Shown here in pieces: positions 1 to 6,455 of a DNA stretch of 6,455 bases. Numbering within the stretch: the first letter of the stretch is position 1; each line of letters begins with the position of its first letter. Position numbers and translations under genes: made by a program. The stretch spans positions 1 to 6,455 of the forward strand of contig JAIPIE010000043.1 in NCBI GenBank assembly GCA_021734825.1. Reading direction: 5' to 3'. The notes under the pieces were generated by a model. The model worked only from the letters and a program-made list of their open reading frames with translations. It was not told the origin of the DNA and made no database searches. This DNA is from Patescibacteria group bacterium. GTDB lineage: Bacteria > Patescibacteriota > Patescibacteriia > Patescibacteriales > UBA12465.

Positions 1-2542
1 TGGCTGCATTTTTTTCTAGCAATTCCAAATTCTTTTGATTAGAAGCAATAAAACGAAATAAGTTAATATTTCCCGTGTCTTCTACTTGCTTAGCATAGGA
101 AGCATCTTTTGATGCAAATAATTTAATAGTAGCATCATCCATAACCCAATGAGCAGCATCATGTGTTCCACCTTCGTAATGTCCAATGCCAAGGCGATTA
201 GCATCGCGAGCAAAAGATTGTGTCTGTACTTTTGCCTGCTCGGACAAAATCATGGCCTGCTGACCTTCGTAAGAATTTTCTTGCCATTTACCATTTTCCA
301 TTGTCACGGCACCAAACATTTGGTAATGCTTAATTGATTTACCAATTTCACCGAGTTCAGCAATAATACCAAGAGCATCTTGTTTATCCATCCGGCCCTC
401 TTTTTCCATTATATCGGCCAATCCAATCATTCCATCCTTACCGCTTCCTAGGCCAAGAGCTCCTTGTAAACCATTATAATTCCCCTCCTTCGTCATTTTC
501 TTGGCTACCGCCGACATCATGCCATAGTCATTATTTTGCACCGCTTCTTGAAAAATTGGCACTAGCTCATCCGAAGTTGTAGTACTAGAAATCTTCTTCA
601 TTGCGTCTCCTTCAAGCGTAGCTTTAATATTTGCTTTTGCGCTCGCTACTTCAGATGGAGTATTTCGAGTCACCTGTTTCTGAATACGTGATTTTTCTGA
701 AATCAACTCACTCTTTTCTGTGTTTTTTTCAGAAATCTTTCTATCTATTTCTGTTATTCTATCTGTTTTATCCTGCTCATTACCGACCACAATATTTTTT
801 TCTTTTATGCTCTGGTATTCCGTGTCAAGATCAGCTATTTGCTCAGTATTAGCTGATATCTTTTTTCTTCTTGTTGTTAATTCAGTAGTCTCTGCCTCTG
901 TCATTGGCGCCCTCAACCGCTCTTTATTCTCCAAACCTTTGAAGGTTTGATCTTGTAGTTTGATATTTTCTGCTTCAAGAGCGGTTTTTTGTTTCTTTAT
1001 ATTTGAAGCCTTGACCGCATTTGCTAAATTCTCTTTCTTGGTAACAACACGACCCTTTTCAGTTTCTAAAGAATCTATATCCGCGTTTACCAATTTGAGA
1101 CTATCTTTATTCGTGTCCAGTTTTTCTTTATATTTCTTATCTTTCTTCTTTGAGCCGCCTCTAATTAACTTATAATCAACAAAATTTTGCCAAGCAACAT
1201 CACCCGTTGAAAACATTGCTGCTTTACGGTGTATCCAGCTTGCATTTTCATCCGTACTTTTATTAAGGGTATTAAATCTAATTTGATCTCTCTTTTGAGC
1301 ACGATTTTCCTCAACTTTCTGTTGACGACGTTTGTTGGCCGCAACAAAATTCAAATCAACTCCTAATTTCTTGCTAGCAGAATCTCTAACATCAGCTAAA
1401 TTATGACCAGCCGTACGAAGTCCCCATTTACCTGCTCTTCCCGCAAACCCAGCTGTAGCCGTACCCATACTTGATAACTTATTCATTCCTTTCCCAGCCA
1501 CCGAACCAGCGGCGCCACCAATTTGTTGAGCAATCTTTAGGCCACCAATAAGCATACCAATGCCGATGATAAACTTAATTAAAACTCCAGGAGTAGAAGC
1601 TTCCGTTATTAAACTAGGTTTTTTATCAAGTTCATCGGCTGTACCAATAGAATTAGCAAATTCAGTCTGTTCAGCAGTAGAACTAGCGTTAGGACCGGCC
1701 ATCTGAGAAATATCCCCATACGATCCAGTCTGCAAAGCGGCAAATGATAACCAGATGAAAAAAGCTAGAACCGGACCGACTACCAAATTTTTAATAAACT
1801 CACTCCACCACTCCGAGGCATATTTTGCTCCACCTGGAAAAGCTGACAGTAAATAAGCCAAGGGTGATAAAACGACATAAATCCAAATCATCACTATACG
1901 CATAGCAAGCACCATCATCATCGTGGTGATTACAACAAGCGCCACAATCATATAAATAAGACCCAAGATATAGGCCCCGACAATCGCCCAAAAACCAACA
2001 TCTTCACTGCCTTCAGCGATGGTAACAATAGATTTGATGCCTAACATATCAACCAAATTACCACCAGCCACATCCTTAAAAGCGTTAACAAAAGTTAACA
2101 TGACAATCTGAGCGACATCAATCAATAATCCGCAAATAGTTTTAGAAAAATTAATTAAAATGGCCATCAAAATTAATTTTGGTAACCATTTTTTATAATT
2201 ATAATCCTCTAAGTGTAAAATTGTGGCAAAAGCGATAATAAGGAGTATCACCACAAAGAACATATTGGCCAAGTCGCGCACCACCACCCAGCCCTCAACC
2301 ACTGCACCTGAACTGATAAAATTCTGATAAGTAGCAATAAGTAGTAATCCTTTCATCACTAAAATCAAGACTAGTCCCAGTGTCCAAATAAAAACATAAA
2401 TAATACCACCAACAACTTCTCCAGCCCAGTCACTAAAACCAGCTAAAGCCTGAGGCGCCAAAACAAAGCTAAGAGCAAAAACCAAAACAACCAGTAGTGC
2501 TGGCTTATATTTTTTCAAAAAATTCAAGATTTTTAAGCTCAT
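1..2542 (-). CDS. VirB6/TrbL-like polytopic membrane protein with long coiled-coil tail (3' end cut by window edge)
   Basis: The frame is open from an ATG at 2542-2540 to the window edge, giving 847 residues without a stop; the C-terminus is missing. Residues 1-34 look like a signal peptide: basic start, hydrophobic run, then a likely cut after Ala34 in QALA/GFSD. About seven hydrophobic segments follow, near 44-70, 93-109, 122-152, 184-212, 213-235, 250-271 and 319-340. Many hydrophobic segments after a signal peptide, then a Gly/Ala-rich stretch (about 330-372), is how VirB6/TrbL channel components of type IV secretion systems look. The segment from Asn93 (NMFFVVILLIIAFATIL) is one I associate with Patescibacteria members of this group. 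Residues about 400-640 are charged, Lys/Glu-rich and probably coiled coil, with ISEK repeated at 603 and 614. Residues 645-847 are a mixed, probably folded region that I do not recognise. The gene follows the 192-residue membrane protein gene by 17 bases, so the two are probably co-transcribed. There is no clear Shine-Dalgarno sequence. The open frame and topology are seen directly; the secretion role is inferred. Confidence 0.7.
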   Translation of the reverse strand, partial: MSLKILNFLKKYKPALLVVLVFALSFVLAPQALAGFSDWAGEVVGGIIYVFIWTLGLVLILVMKGLLLIATYQNFISSGAVVEGWVVVRDLANMFFVVILLIIAFATILHLEDYNYKKWLPKLILMAILINFSKTICGLLIDVAQIVMLTFVNAFKDVAGGNLVDMLGIKSIVTIAEGSEDVGFWAIVGAYILGLIYMIVALVVITTMMMVLAMRIVMIWIYVVLSPLAYLLSAFPGGAKYASEWWSEFIKNLVVGPVLAFFIWLSFAALQTGSYGDISQMAGPNASSTAEQTEFANSIGTADELDKKPSLITEASTPGVLIKFIIGIGMLIGGLKIAQQIGGAAGSVAGKGMNKLSSMGTATAGFAGRAGKWGLRTAGHNLADVRDSASKKLGVDLNFVAANKRRQQKVEENRAQKRDQIRFNTLNKSTDENASWIHRKAAMFSTGDVAWQNFVDYKLIRGGSKKKDKKYKEKLDTNKDSLKLVNADIDSLETEKGRVVTKKENLANAVKASNIKKQKTALEAENIKLQDQTFKGLENKERLRAPMTEAETTELTTRRKKISANTEQIADLDTEYQSIKEKNIVVGNEQDKTDRITEIDRKISEKNTEKSELISEKSRIQKQVTRNTPSEVASAKANIKATLEGDAMKKISSTTTSDELVPIFQEAVQNNDYGMMSAVAKKMTKEGNYNGLQGALGLGSGKDGMIGLADIMEKEGRMDKQDALGIIAELGEIGKSIKHYQMFGAVTMENGKWQENSYEGQQAMILSEQAKVQTQSFARDANRLGIGHYEGGTHDAAHWVMDDATIKLFASKDASYAKQVEDTGNINLFRFIASNQKNLELLEKNAA

Positions 2543-2559
2543 AAATTAAGCTAAAATAT

Positions 2560-3138
2560 TTATTGACCTGATAAAAAACTCCAAATTCCCTCCAGAATAG
2601 TCTTCATAAATGTGCGCAAGGGGTTAGTTACAACTTCAACAATTAAGGCAGGTACAGCAAAAGCAAAAATAATAGCAATTAATAAGACAATGCTTAAGCA
2701 ACCAACTCCAAAATTCTCTAAAATTTTTAACCATCTACTCATCCTCTCTCTGGCTTTTATCGTTATATTTGGCCTATCCAGCCACTCTTCTCCTAAAGGA
2801 GCAAAAAGTTTCTTACCAAATATCTGTTGTAAAAATAGGTGGACATAAACATATAGAAAACTAGTGCCAAAACTGGGAATAAGACTACGCCAAGCTGATT
2901 GCAATAATTTACTAGTTTCAAAACTTAGACTTTTCTGCTCAGTGGCCAGCTGACCCTTCAGTCCACTTTTTTCCTTCCTCATGGCTGATATGCGAGCAGA
3001 TCGCAAATCGCTGGATTGGCTACCATCACTATTATTACGTTGCTCTTCACGCATTACCCCCGCTCTCTCGGCGCTACTACCGGCAGGATCACTGGCTGTT
3101 TCCGTTTGATTGCGCATCAGCTCATCATCAAGAGGCAT
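2560..3138 (-). CDS. Small membrane protein upstream of the VirB6-like gene, function unknown
   Basis: This 192-residue protein starts at ATG 3138-3136 and ends at TAA. I cannot name it. Residues 1-75 are polar, rich in Ser, Glu, Arg and Gln, lack hydrophobic segments and are probably disordered or helical. A hydrophobic, aromatic-rich segment lies at about 82-107 (SLIPSFGTSFLYVYVHLF at 85-102), followed by a polar stretch containing LFAPLGEEWL (111-120) and a basic patch (KARERMSRW, 128-136). A clear transmembrane helix covers about 144-170, and an amphipathic tail ends in SFLSGQ. There is no signal peptide, so the N-terminus is probably cytoplasmic and the protein sits in the inner membrane. 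It is the first gene of a two-gene minus-strand unit with the VirB6-like gene, 17 bases away, which suggests it serves the same envelope machine, perhaps as an assembly or accessory subunit. I recall small membrane proteins of similar shape beside VirB6-like genes in Patescibacteria, but cannot confirm that here. A TATAAT box lies about 38 bases upstream of the start codon. Confidence 0.75.
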   Translation of the reverse strand: MPLDDELMRNQTETASDPAGSSAERAGVMREEQRNNSDGSQSSDLRSARISAMRKEKSGLKGQLATEQKSLSFETSKLLQSAWRSLIPSFGTSFLYVYVHLFLQQIFGKKLFAPLGEEWLDRPNITIKARERMSRWLKILENFGVGCLSIVLLIAIIFAFAVPALIVEVVTNPLRTFMKTILEGIWSFLSGQ

Positions 3139-3175
3139 AAATAAGCAATTAATTAATCAAGACTCTAATAAACTT

Positions 3176-3203
3176 ATTATAGCGCAAAAAGAGGTTTTTT
3201 AAA
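3176..3203 (-). promoter_or_regulatory. Probable sigma70-type promoter of the leftward two-gene unit
   Basis: On the minus strand a perfect TATAAT lies at 3181-3176. With a 16-base spacer the hexamer at 3203-3198 reads TTTAAA, four of six matches to TTGACA. Transcription would begin near 3169, leaving a leader of about 30 bases before the ATG at 3138. No other good box lies between here and the start. The region is AT-rich, so chance matches are common, but the position is right. Confidence 0.5.
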
Positions 3204-3263
3204 AATCAGATTCTTACTATTATTTTACAATAAAAATAAGAAAAAAGAAAGGTAAAAGATAAT

Positions 3264-3269
3264 TATAAT
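3264..3269 (+). promoter_or_regulatory. Candidate -10 box for gltX
   Basis: A perfect TATAAT on the plus strand lies 69 bases before the gltX ATG. There is no recognisable -35 hexamer: the position 17 bases upstream is a run of A. The implied leader is about 60 bases. In such AT-rich DNA this may be chance. An alternative is TTTACT at 3283-3288 with TAATTT at 3306-3311, which is weaker at -10. Confidence 0.25.
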
Positions 3270-3338
3270 TTATTAATTTTTCTTTACTTTTTAAGCCGGA
3301 TAAGGTAATTTAAGAATAGTTAAATAAGACTTGTTTAT

Positions 3339-5000
3339 ATGAATAATAACCATGATTTACTTATAAAGAGGCTGTTTCCTGAAGAATTACCTAGTCCAGC
3401 TGAGCTGGAAAAAAAATATCCGCCACGGAGCTTAGCGGAAACGACGATGGTAACTAGGGTTGCTCCTAGCCCAACCGGCTTTGTGCATTTCGGTGGTTTA
3501 TATGCTTCTTTGATTTCTGAAAGACTTGCTCATCAAAGCAGTGGTATTTTTATTTTACGCATTGAAGATACGGATAAAAAACGAGAAGTTGCTGGCACAG
3601 CCGAATTATTCGCCCACAGTTTAAAACAGTACGGCATTATTAATGACGAAGGTTTAAACGAAAAATCTGAAGAAATAGGCAATTATGGCCCCTACAAACA
3701 AAGTGAGCGTTCGGCTATATACCATGCCTATATTAAAGACTTATTACAACAAGGGAAGGCCTATCCTTGCTTTGCCACTACCGAAGAGTTAGAGGCTTTA
3801 CGCAATCAACAAGAGACTATGGGTGATCGCAGCGGCTACTACGGTCGCTTTGCCACTTGGCGTGAGAAAAGCACCGAGGAAGCTTTAGCAGCTTTAGATA
3901 AGGGCTTCAAGCCGGTTATTCGTCTAAAATCTCCCGGTAATTTCCAGAATAAAATCATGGTTGACGACTTATTAATTGGTAAGCGAGAAATGCCAGAAAA
4001 TGACCAAGACATTGTGATTATGAAAAGCGACGGCCTACCGACCTATCATTTTGCTCATGCCGTTGATGATCATTTAATGAGAACCACTCATGTTATTCGT
4101 GGCAATGAATGGTTTCCTTCCCTGCCATTACACCTACAACTATTTTCCATTCTTGGCTGGAAGGCACCAGTATATGCTCACCTCGCACCGATTCAAAAAA
4201 TTGATAATGGCAATAAAAGAAAGTTGAGTAAACGCAAAGATCAGGAAGCTGATTTATCATATTATAAAAAGGCCGGCTATCCAGAAGAAGCCGTAATTGA
4301 ATATCTGCTCAATCTTGCTAATTCAAATTTTGAAGATTGGCGTCGCGAACATCTAGATACTGATAATGGGGAGTTTGTTCTGAGTTTAAAGAAATTAGCT
4401 AAATCAAACGGGCCCTTATTTGATTTAATTAAATTAACCGATATCAGCAAGGAAATAATAGCCAAAATGAACGCCGATGAGGTATTAGAGCGCAGTCTGG
4501 TCTGGGCTAAAGAGTTTGATCAAGATTTAGCTAAACGTCTAGAATCAGATACGGCTTATTCTAGACAAATACTAAACATTGAACGAGAAGGAGCAATTAA
4601 GCCTCGGAAAGATATTAGTCGCTGGTCAGAAATAGGAGAAGAAATAGAATATTTCTACGATGACGATTTTACAGTCGAGGCAAGTTTAAAGCAAGAAATA
4701 TTAAATGAAATCGAACCTAATCAAGCTAAATTAATTATTCAAGATTTTTTAAGCACTTACAATATTGAAGACGGGCAAGAAGAATGGTTTGATAAGTTAA
4801 AAGTGGTAGCAGAAAAACATGGATATGCTGGTAATAATAAGGAATATAAAGCAAGTCCAGATAAATATAAGGGGCAAGTGGGCACGGTTGCCAAACTACT
4901 GCGCATTCTATTAACTGGACGCACACAAACACCAAACCTCTGCGCAATTATGCAAGTAATGGGACAGAAACGAGTTGAAAAAAGATTAAGGGAAATTTAA
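3339..5000 (+). CDS. gltX: Glutamyl-tRNA synthetase (glutamate--tRNA ligase), long clostridial-like form
   Basis: This cytoplasmic class I aminoacyl-tRNA synthetase joins glutamate to tRNA-Glu using ATP. The 553-residue protein has the family landmarks in order. APSPTGFVHFGG (42-53) carries the HIGH-type ATP signature as HFGG. RIEDTDKKR (74-82) is the glutamate-site region. GNYGPYKQSER (114-124), DGLPTYHFAHAVDDH (231-245) and VIRGNEW (252-258) follow. KRKLSKRK (293-300) holds the KMSKS-type loop as KLSKR. After about 320 comes the helical anticodon-binding part. The usual bacterial enzyme has about 470-490 residues. The extra length is a 36-residue N-terminal extension (LFPEELPSPAELEKKYPPR at 12-30) and a longer C-terminal half, both as I remember from a clostridial subfamily. 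The start at 3339 is preferred over Met37, where the shorter enzymes begin, because the extension resembles that subfamily. The zinc cysteine cluster of some GluRS is absent: only Cys144 lies in that region. The gene stands alone with its own terminator and no obvious Shine-Dalgarno sequence. GlnRS is less likely, but specificity for tRNA-Gln cannot be excluded. Confidence 0.97.
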   Translation: MNNNHDLLIKRLFPEELPSPAELEKKYPPRSLAETTMVTRVAPSPTGFVHFGGLYASLISERLAHQSSGIFILRIEDTDKKREVAGTAELFAHSLKQYGIINDEGLNEKSEEIGNYGPYKQSERSAIYHAYIKDLLQQGKAYPCFATTEELEALRNQQETMGDRSGYYGRFATWREKSTEEALAALDKGFKPVIRLKSPGNFQNKIMVDDLLIGKREMPENDQDIVIMKSDGLPTYHFAHAVDDHLMRTTHVIRGNEWFPSLPLHLQLFSILGWKAPVYAHLAPIQKIDNGNKRKLSKRKDQEADLSYYKKAGYPEEAVIEYLLNLANSNFEDWRREHLDTDNGEFVLSLKKLAKSNGPLFDLIKLTDISKEIIAKMNADEVLERSLVWAKEFDQDLAKRLESDTAYSRQILNIEREGAIKPRKDISRWSEIGEEIEYFYDDDFTVEASLKQEILNEIEPNQAKLIIQDFLSTYNIEDGQEEWFDKLKVVAEKHGYAGNNKEYKASPDKYKGQVGTVAKLLRILLTGRTQTPNLCAIMQVMGQKRVEKRLREI

Positions 5001-5026
5001 GGTTTAATCGCAAATAAGTTAAAAAG

Positions 5027-5056
5027 AAAAATTAACCTTCACTGGTTGATTTTTTT
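5027..5056 (+). terminator. Rho-independent terminator of gltX
   Basis: ATTAACC (5031-5037) pairs with GGTTGAT (5044-5050) over a six-base loop TTCACT, with one G-T wobble. The A run before the stem (5027-5030) can also pair with the first bases of the T run at 5051-5056. It lies about 30 bases after the gltX stop, and the T run follows the stem directly in the plus direction, so it should end gltX transcripts. Confidence 0.75.
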
Positions 5057-5061
5057 ATATT

Positions 5062-5092
5062 AAAAAACCCGCTCTTATTTAAAAGAAACGGG
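5062..5092 (-). terminator. Rho-independent terminator of the lipoprotein gene
   Basis: CCCG (5068-5071) pairs with CGGG (5089-5092), then TCTT (5073-5076) with AAGA (5082-5085) across a small internal loop. Read on the minus strand the stem is followed at once by six T (the A run 5062-5067), as expected for the gene ending at 5117. On the plus strand it is followed only by a broken T-rich stretch, so it could be a weak backup terminator for gltX. Confidence 0.7.
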
Positions 5093-5116
5093 CCTGTTTG
5101 TTTGACCTCTGTGCAA

Positions 5117-5551
5117 CTAGGGGTCAAGGATTTCGATGTTTGTCTTGTCAGCCGGAACATCAAATACTAAAGTATTATTTACTCCTAAAGTAAATTCTTT
5201 ACGGATATGATATCCATTGGGCAACCGCTCAATCACCCGGCTACCTTCAAAATACAAATATACCTTTTTCCCCAGATTATTTTTCACTGTGTCGCCGGTT
5301 AAAACAATTGTGGTTGTTGGTAATAAAACATCAATCCTGTTTGTAATCTGCTCTTTATCAGAGCGCAGAATCCACATGTCATTTCCCAGCACCAGAGTAA
5401 CTGCAGCGGGAACATTGAAAGTCACTGTAATAATGGCTTTGTACTCAGTGGGGTTAGGGTCGGGATCGGGAATCGGATTCACATCATTATTCTTGGTGCA
5501 AGAGGCACCAATAAACAATGGAACAAGTAAAATTAAAAAAAACTTTTTCAT
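5117..5551 (-). CDS. Small predicted lipoprotein with a beta-rich domain, function unknown
   Basis: This 144-residue protein begins MKKFFLILLVPLFIGASC, a basic start plus hydrophobic core ending in a lipobox-like GASC with Cys18 as the likely lipidated residue. Gly at -3 is not the classic Leu/Val/Ile, so lipidation is probable but not certain. The residues after Cys18 (TKNNDV) and the Pro/Asp linker PIPDPDPNP (26-34) would hold a domain off the membrane. Residues 37-144 alternate hydrophobic and polar positions and look all-beta, perhaps an Ig-like sandwich. Similar FxVPA strings occur at 45-49 (FNVPA) and 130-134 (FDVPA). I see no catalytic motif and do not recognise the family. The style resembles Bacteroidota lipoproteins. 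The gene has its own promoter at 5598-5626, a leader of about 39 bases without a Shine-Dalgarno sequence, and a terminator after its TAG stop, so it is probably transcribed alone. Confidence 0.8.
   Translation of the reverse strand: MKKFFLILLVPLFIGASCTKNNDVNPIPDPDPNPTEYKAIITVTFNVPAAVTLVLGNDMWILRSDKEQITNRIDVLLPTTTIVLTGDTVKNNLGKKVYLYFEGSRVIERLPNGYHIRKEFTLGVNNTLVFDVPADKTNIEILDP
5450..5470 (+). other. Potential G-quadruplex motif inside the lipoprotein gene
   Basis: On the plus strand four G runs lie close together: GGGG (5450-5453), GGG (5457-5459), GGG (5462-5464) and GGG (5468-5470), with loops of 3, 2 and 3 bases. This fits the usual G3+N1-7 pattern. The strand is the template for the lipoprotein gene, and the stretch encodes the Asp/Pro linker. 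It stands out in AT-rich surroundings, but codon choice for Pro and Asp alone may explain it. Confidence 0.5.
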
Positions 5552-5597
5552 GATATTTCAGATTTAGTGAATATTCAAATTTAAAATAACTATCTTT

Positions 5598-5626
5598 ATA
5601 ATACTATATTAATACAAATAAGTCAA
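5598..5626 (-). promoter_or_regulatory. Strong sigma70-type promoter of the lipoprotein gene
   Basis: On the minus strand TTGACT (5626-5621) and TATTAT (5603-5598) are separated by exactly 17 bases; each hexamer has five of six consensus bases. Transcription would start near 5590, giving a leader of about 39 bases before the ATG at 5551. It lies just downstream of the stop codon of the Cys-rich protein gene, so the lipoprotein has its own transcript. It does not fit the TAnnTTTG -7 element of Bacteroidota. Confidence 0.7.
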
Positions 5627-5661
5627 GCTTACGGAATAATTTGCTTAATAATAGACAAAAT

Positions 5662-6455
5662 CTAAGGACAATCAGTATCGGGATTGTTGCCACAAACATC
5701 TGAACCATTCCTAGAACAGCAATATCTATTCCAATTATCAGTCACCTTAATCTTAATCCCTCCTGTAGAATCATTGGCATAATAATGATAAACAACATGT
5801 GGTGAATTAATTTCAGGGCGATGATCTTGATTAACTAGGTTTTGTATAGAACCGTCACCCCAATTAATAGTCAAATCTTTAAGCGGTTGTTGCTCAAGGT
5901 CAATCATCGTATTAAAGGTTAGTTTATGAATGCCGGCGCTAATATTAGTTATAGGTGCCAAACCATTATCTATTCGCACGTTTGTAATTTGTGGACGAAT
6001 ATAACAGTTATAAGTGTCATAGACTGAATCATTACTAGGCAAATGATTATAAATTGAAGAACAAGGATTTTCTGGAATATAACTATTTAGCTCATACACA
6101 ACACCAGAGTCATTAATATAGGTGCCCGCGTCGTTATTCAAGGTGAATTCAGCAAAGGCAGTGTTAAAAATATTCTTTAAAACTCTCACCGTTTTAAAAT
6201 CAGAGTCATTGGCAATATTCTCTCCATTCCATAAAGGCACGCAGGTGCCGTTAGCGGCGCCACACGATTTTTGATTAACTAAAGAGATGTTGGCCGAATC
6301 AGTTGCATCAAGCAGGCATAAGACATTCGGATTTAAACTGCAGTAACCGATATTATCACAGCCGACACCTGAACAACCGTAAGGGCGACCGGCAAAAGCC
6401 TCCTGATTAATTTTATTTGAATACTGATTTAAGAATTTAATCGGTGCACTATTTA
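5662..6455 (-). CDS. C-terminal part of a Cys-rich exported protein with PKD-like domain (5' end cut by window edge)
   Basis: The frame is open from the right edge to TAG at 5664-5662 and gives 263 residues; the true start lies outside. An internal GTG at 6240 is not taken as the start because the upstream frame stays open with the same Cys-rich composition. Residues 1-75 of the visible part include GRPYGCSGVGCDNIGYC (22-38). Cysteines stand at 27, 32, 38, 46, 64, 71, 131, 150, 245, 246, 254 and 262: twelve, an even number that suggests disulfides outside the cytoplasm. Residues about 155-241 look like a PKD-type beta-sandwich: INWGDGS (196-202) is the WGDG turn, followed by HVVYHYY (219-225) and IKIKVTDNW (233-241), matching the usual H-x-Y and V-T-V-x-D ends of that fold. 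PKD domains are found in surface and adhesion proteins. The last 20 residues carry four cysteines (CC, C, C). The protein is probably secreted or surface-attached; its partner is unknown. No good terminator is seen before the next gene. Confidence 0.75.
   Translation of the reverse strand, partial: NSAPIKFLNQYSNKINQEAFAGRPYGCSGVGCDNIGYCSLNPNVLCLLDATDSANISLVNQKSCGAANGTCVPLWNGENIANDSDFKTVRVLKNIFNTAFAEFTLNNDAGTYINDSGVVYELNSYIPENPCSSIYNHLPSNDSVYDTYNCYIRPQITNVRIDNGLAPITNISAGIHKLTFNTMIDLEQQPLKDLTINWGDGSIQNLVNQDHRPEINSPHVVYHYYANDSTGGIKIKVTDNWNRYCCSRNGSDVCGNNPDTDCP

Noticed and set aside
690..770. Repeated TTTCTGA-like and inverted GATTT/AAATC strings suggesting a structured repeat
   Set aside because: They follow from the ISEK/Lys-Glu-rich coiled-coil coding and show no regular unit length at DNA level.
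149..1175. Several plus-strand open frames of 60-76 codons
   Set aside because: They overlap the continuous minus-strand frame of the VirB6-like protein, give Phe/Ser/Leu-rich translations typical of antisense shadows, and have no start signals.
2612..2848. Plus-strand 78-codon frame opposite the small membrane protein
   Set aside because: It lies wholly antisense to the better supported 192-residue gene and shows no domain or promoter.
3447..5000. gltX starting at Met37
   Set aside because: Met37 would give the standard short N-terminus, but residues 12-30 resemble the extension of the long clostridial-type enzymes, so the earlier ATG is preferred.
5217..5567. Plus-strand 116-codon frame opposite the lipoprotein gene
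   Set aside because: The minus-strand frame has a signal peptide, promoter and terminator; this one has none.
5625..5647. Weak AAGC/GCTT hairpin as a terminator for the Cys-rich protein gene
   Set aside because: Only four pairs, no T run on the minus strand, and it overlaps the lipoprotein promoter.
5662..6240. A complete 192-residue gene starting at the GTG at 6240
   Set aside because: The frame remains open to the right edge with the same Cys-rich, exported-protein composition, so the GTG is an internal valine codon.

Overview
The window is AT-rich bacterial DNA with five protein-coding genes and no RNA gene, insertion sequence or CRISPR array that I can see. The best guess at origin is a member of Patescibacteria (Candidate Phyla Radiation). 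Three things point there: a VirB6/TrbL-like polytopic membrane protein with a very long coiled-coil tail, a Cys-rich exported PKD-like protein, and starts with no visible Shine-Dalgarno sequence. This assignment rests on recognition of protein style, not on a search. One gene encodes a lipoprotein that looks more like Bacteroidota lipoproteins, so the assignment is not secure.

Layout. Positions 1-3138 (minus strand) hold a two-gene unit. A 192-residue membrane protein is followed after 17 bases by the VirB6-like protein, which runs off the left edge with at least 847 residues. Positions 3139-3338 are a very AT-rich divergent intergenic region with a TATAAT box facing left and a weaker one facing right. 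Positions 3339-5000 (plus strand) hold gltX, a glutamyl-tRNA synthetase of the longer (about 550-residue) type with an N-terminal extension. Positions 5001-5116 hold two adjacent hairpins, one ending gltX and one ending the convergent lipoprotein gene. Positions 5117-5551 (minus) encode a small predicted lipoprotein with its own strong sigma70-type promoter at 5598-5626. Positions 5662-6455 (minus) hold the C-terminal 263 residues of a larger secreted protein with twelve cysteines and a PKD-like domain, running off the right edge.

How they fit. The two left genes probably form part of a type IV secretion or DNA-transfer-like envelope machine. The two right genes encode surface or exported proteins. 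gltX is a housekeeping gene between them, on the opposite strand, and is probably transcribed alone. No direct functional link between gltX and its neighbours is visible.
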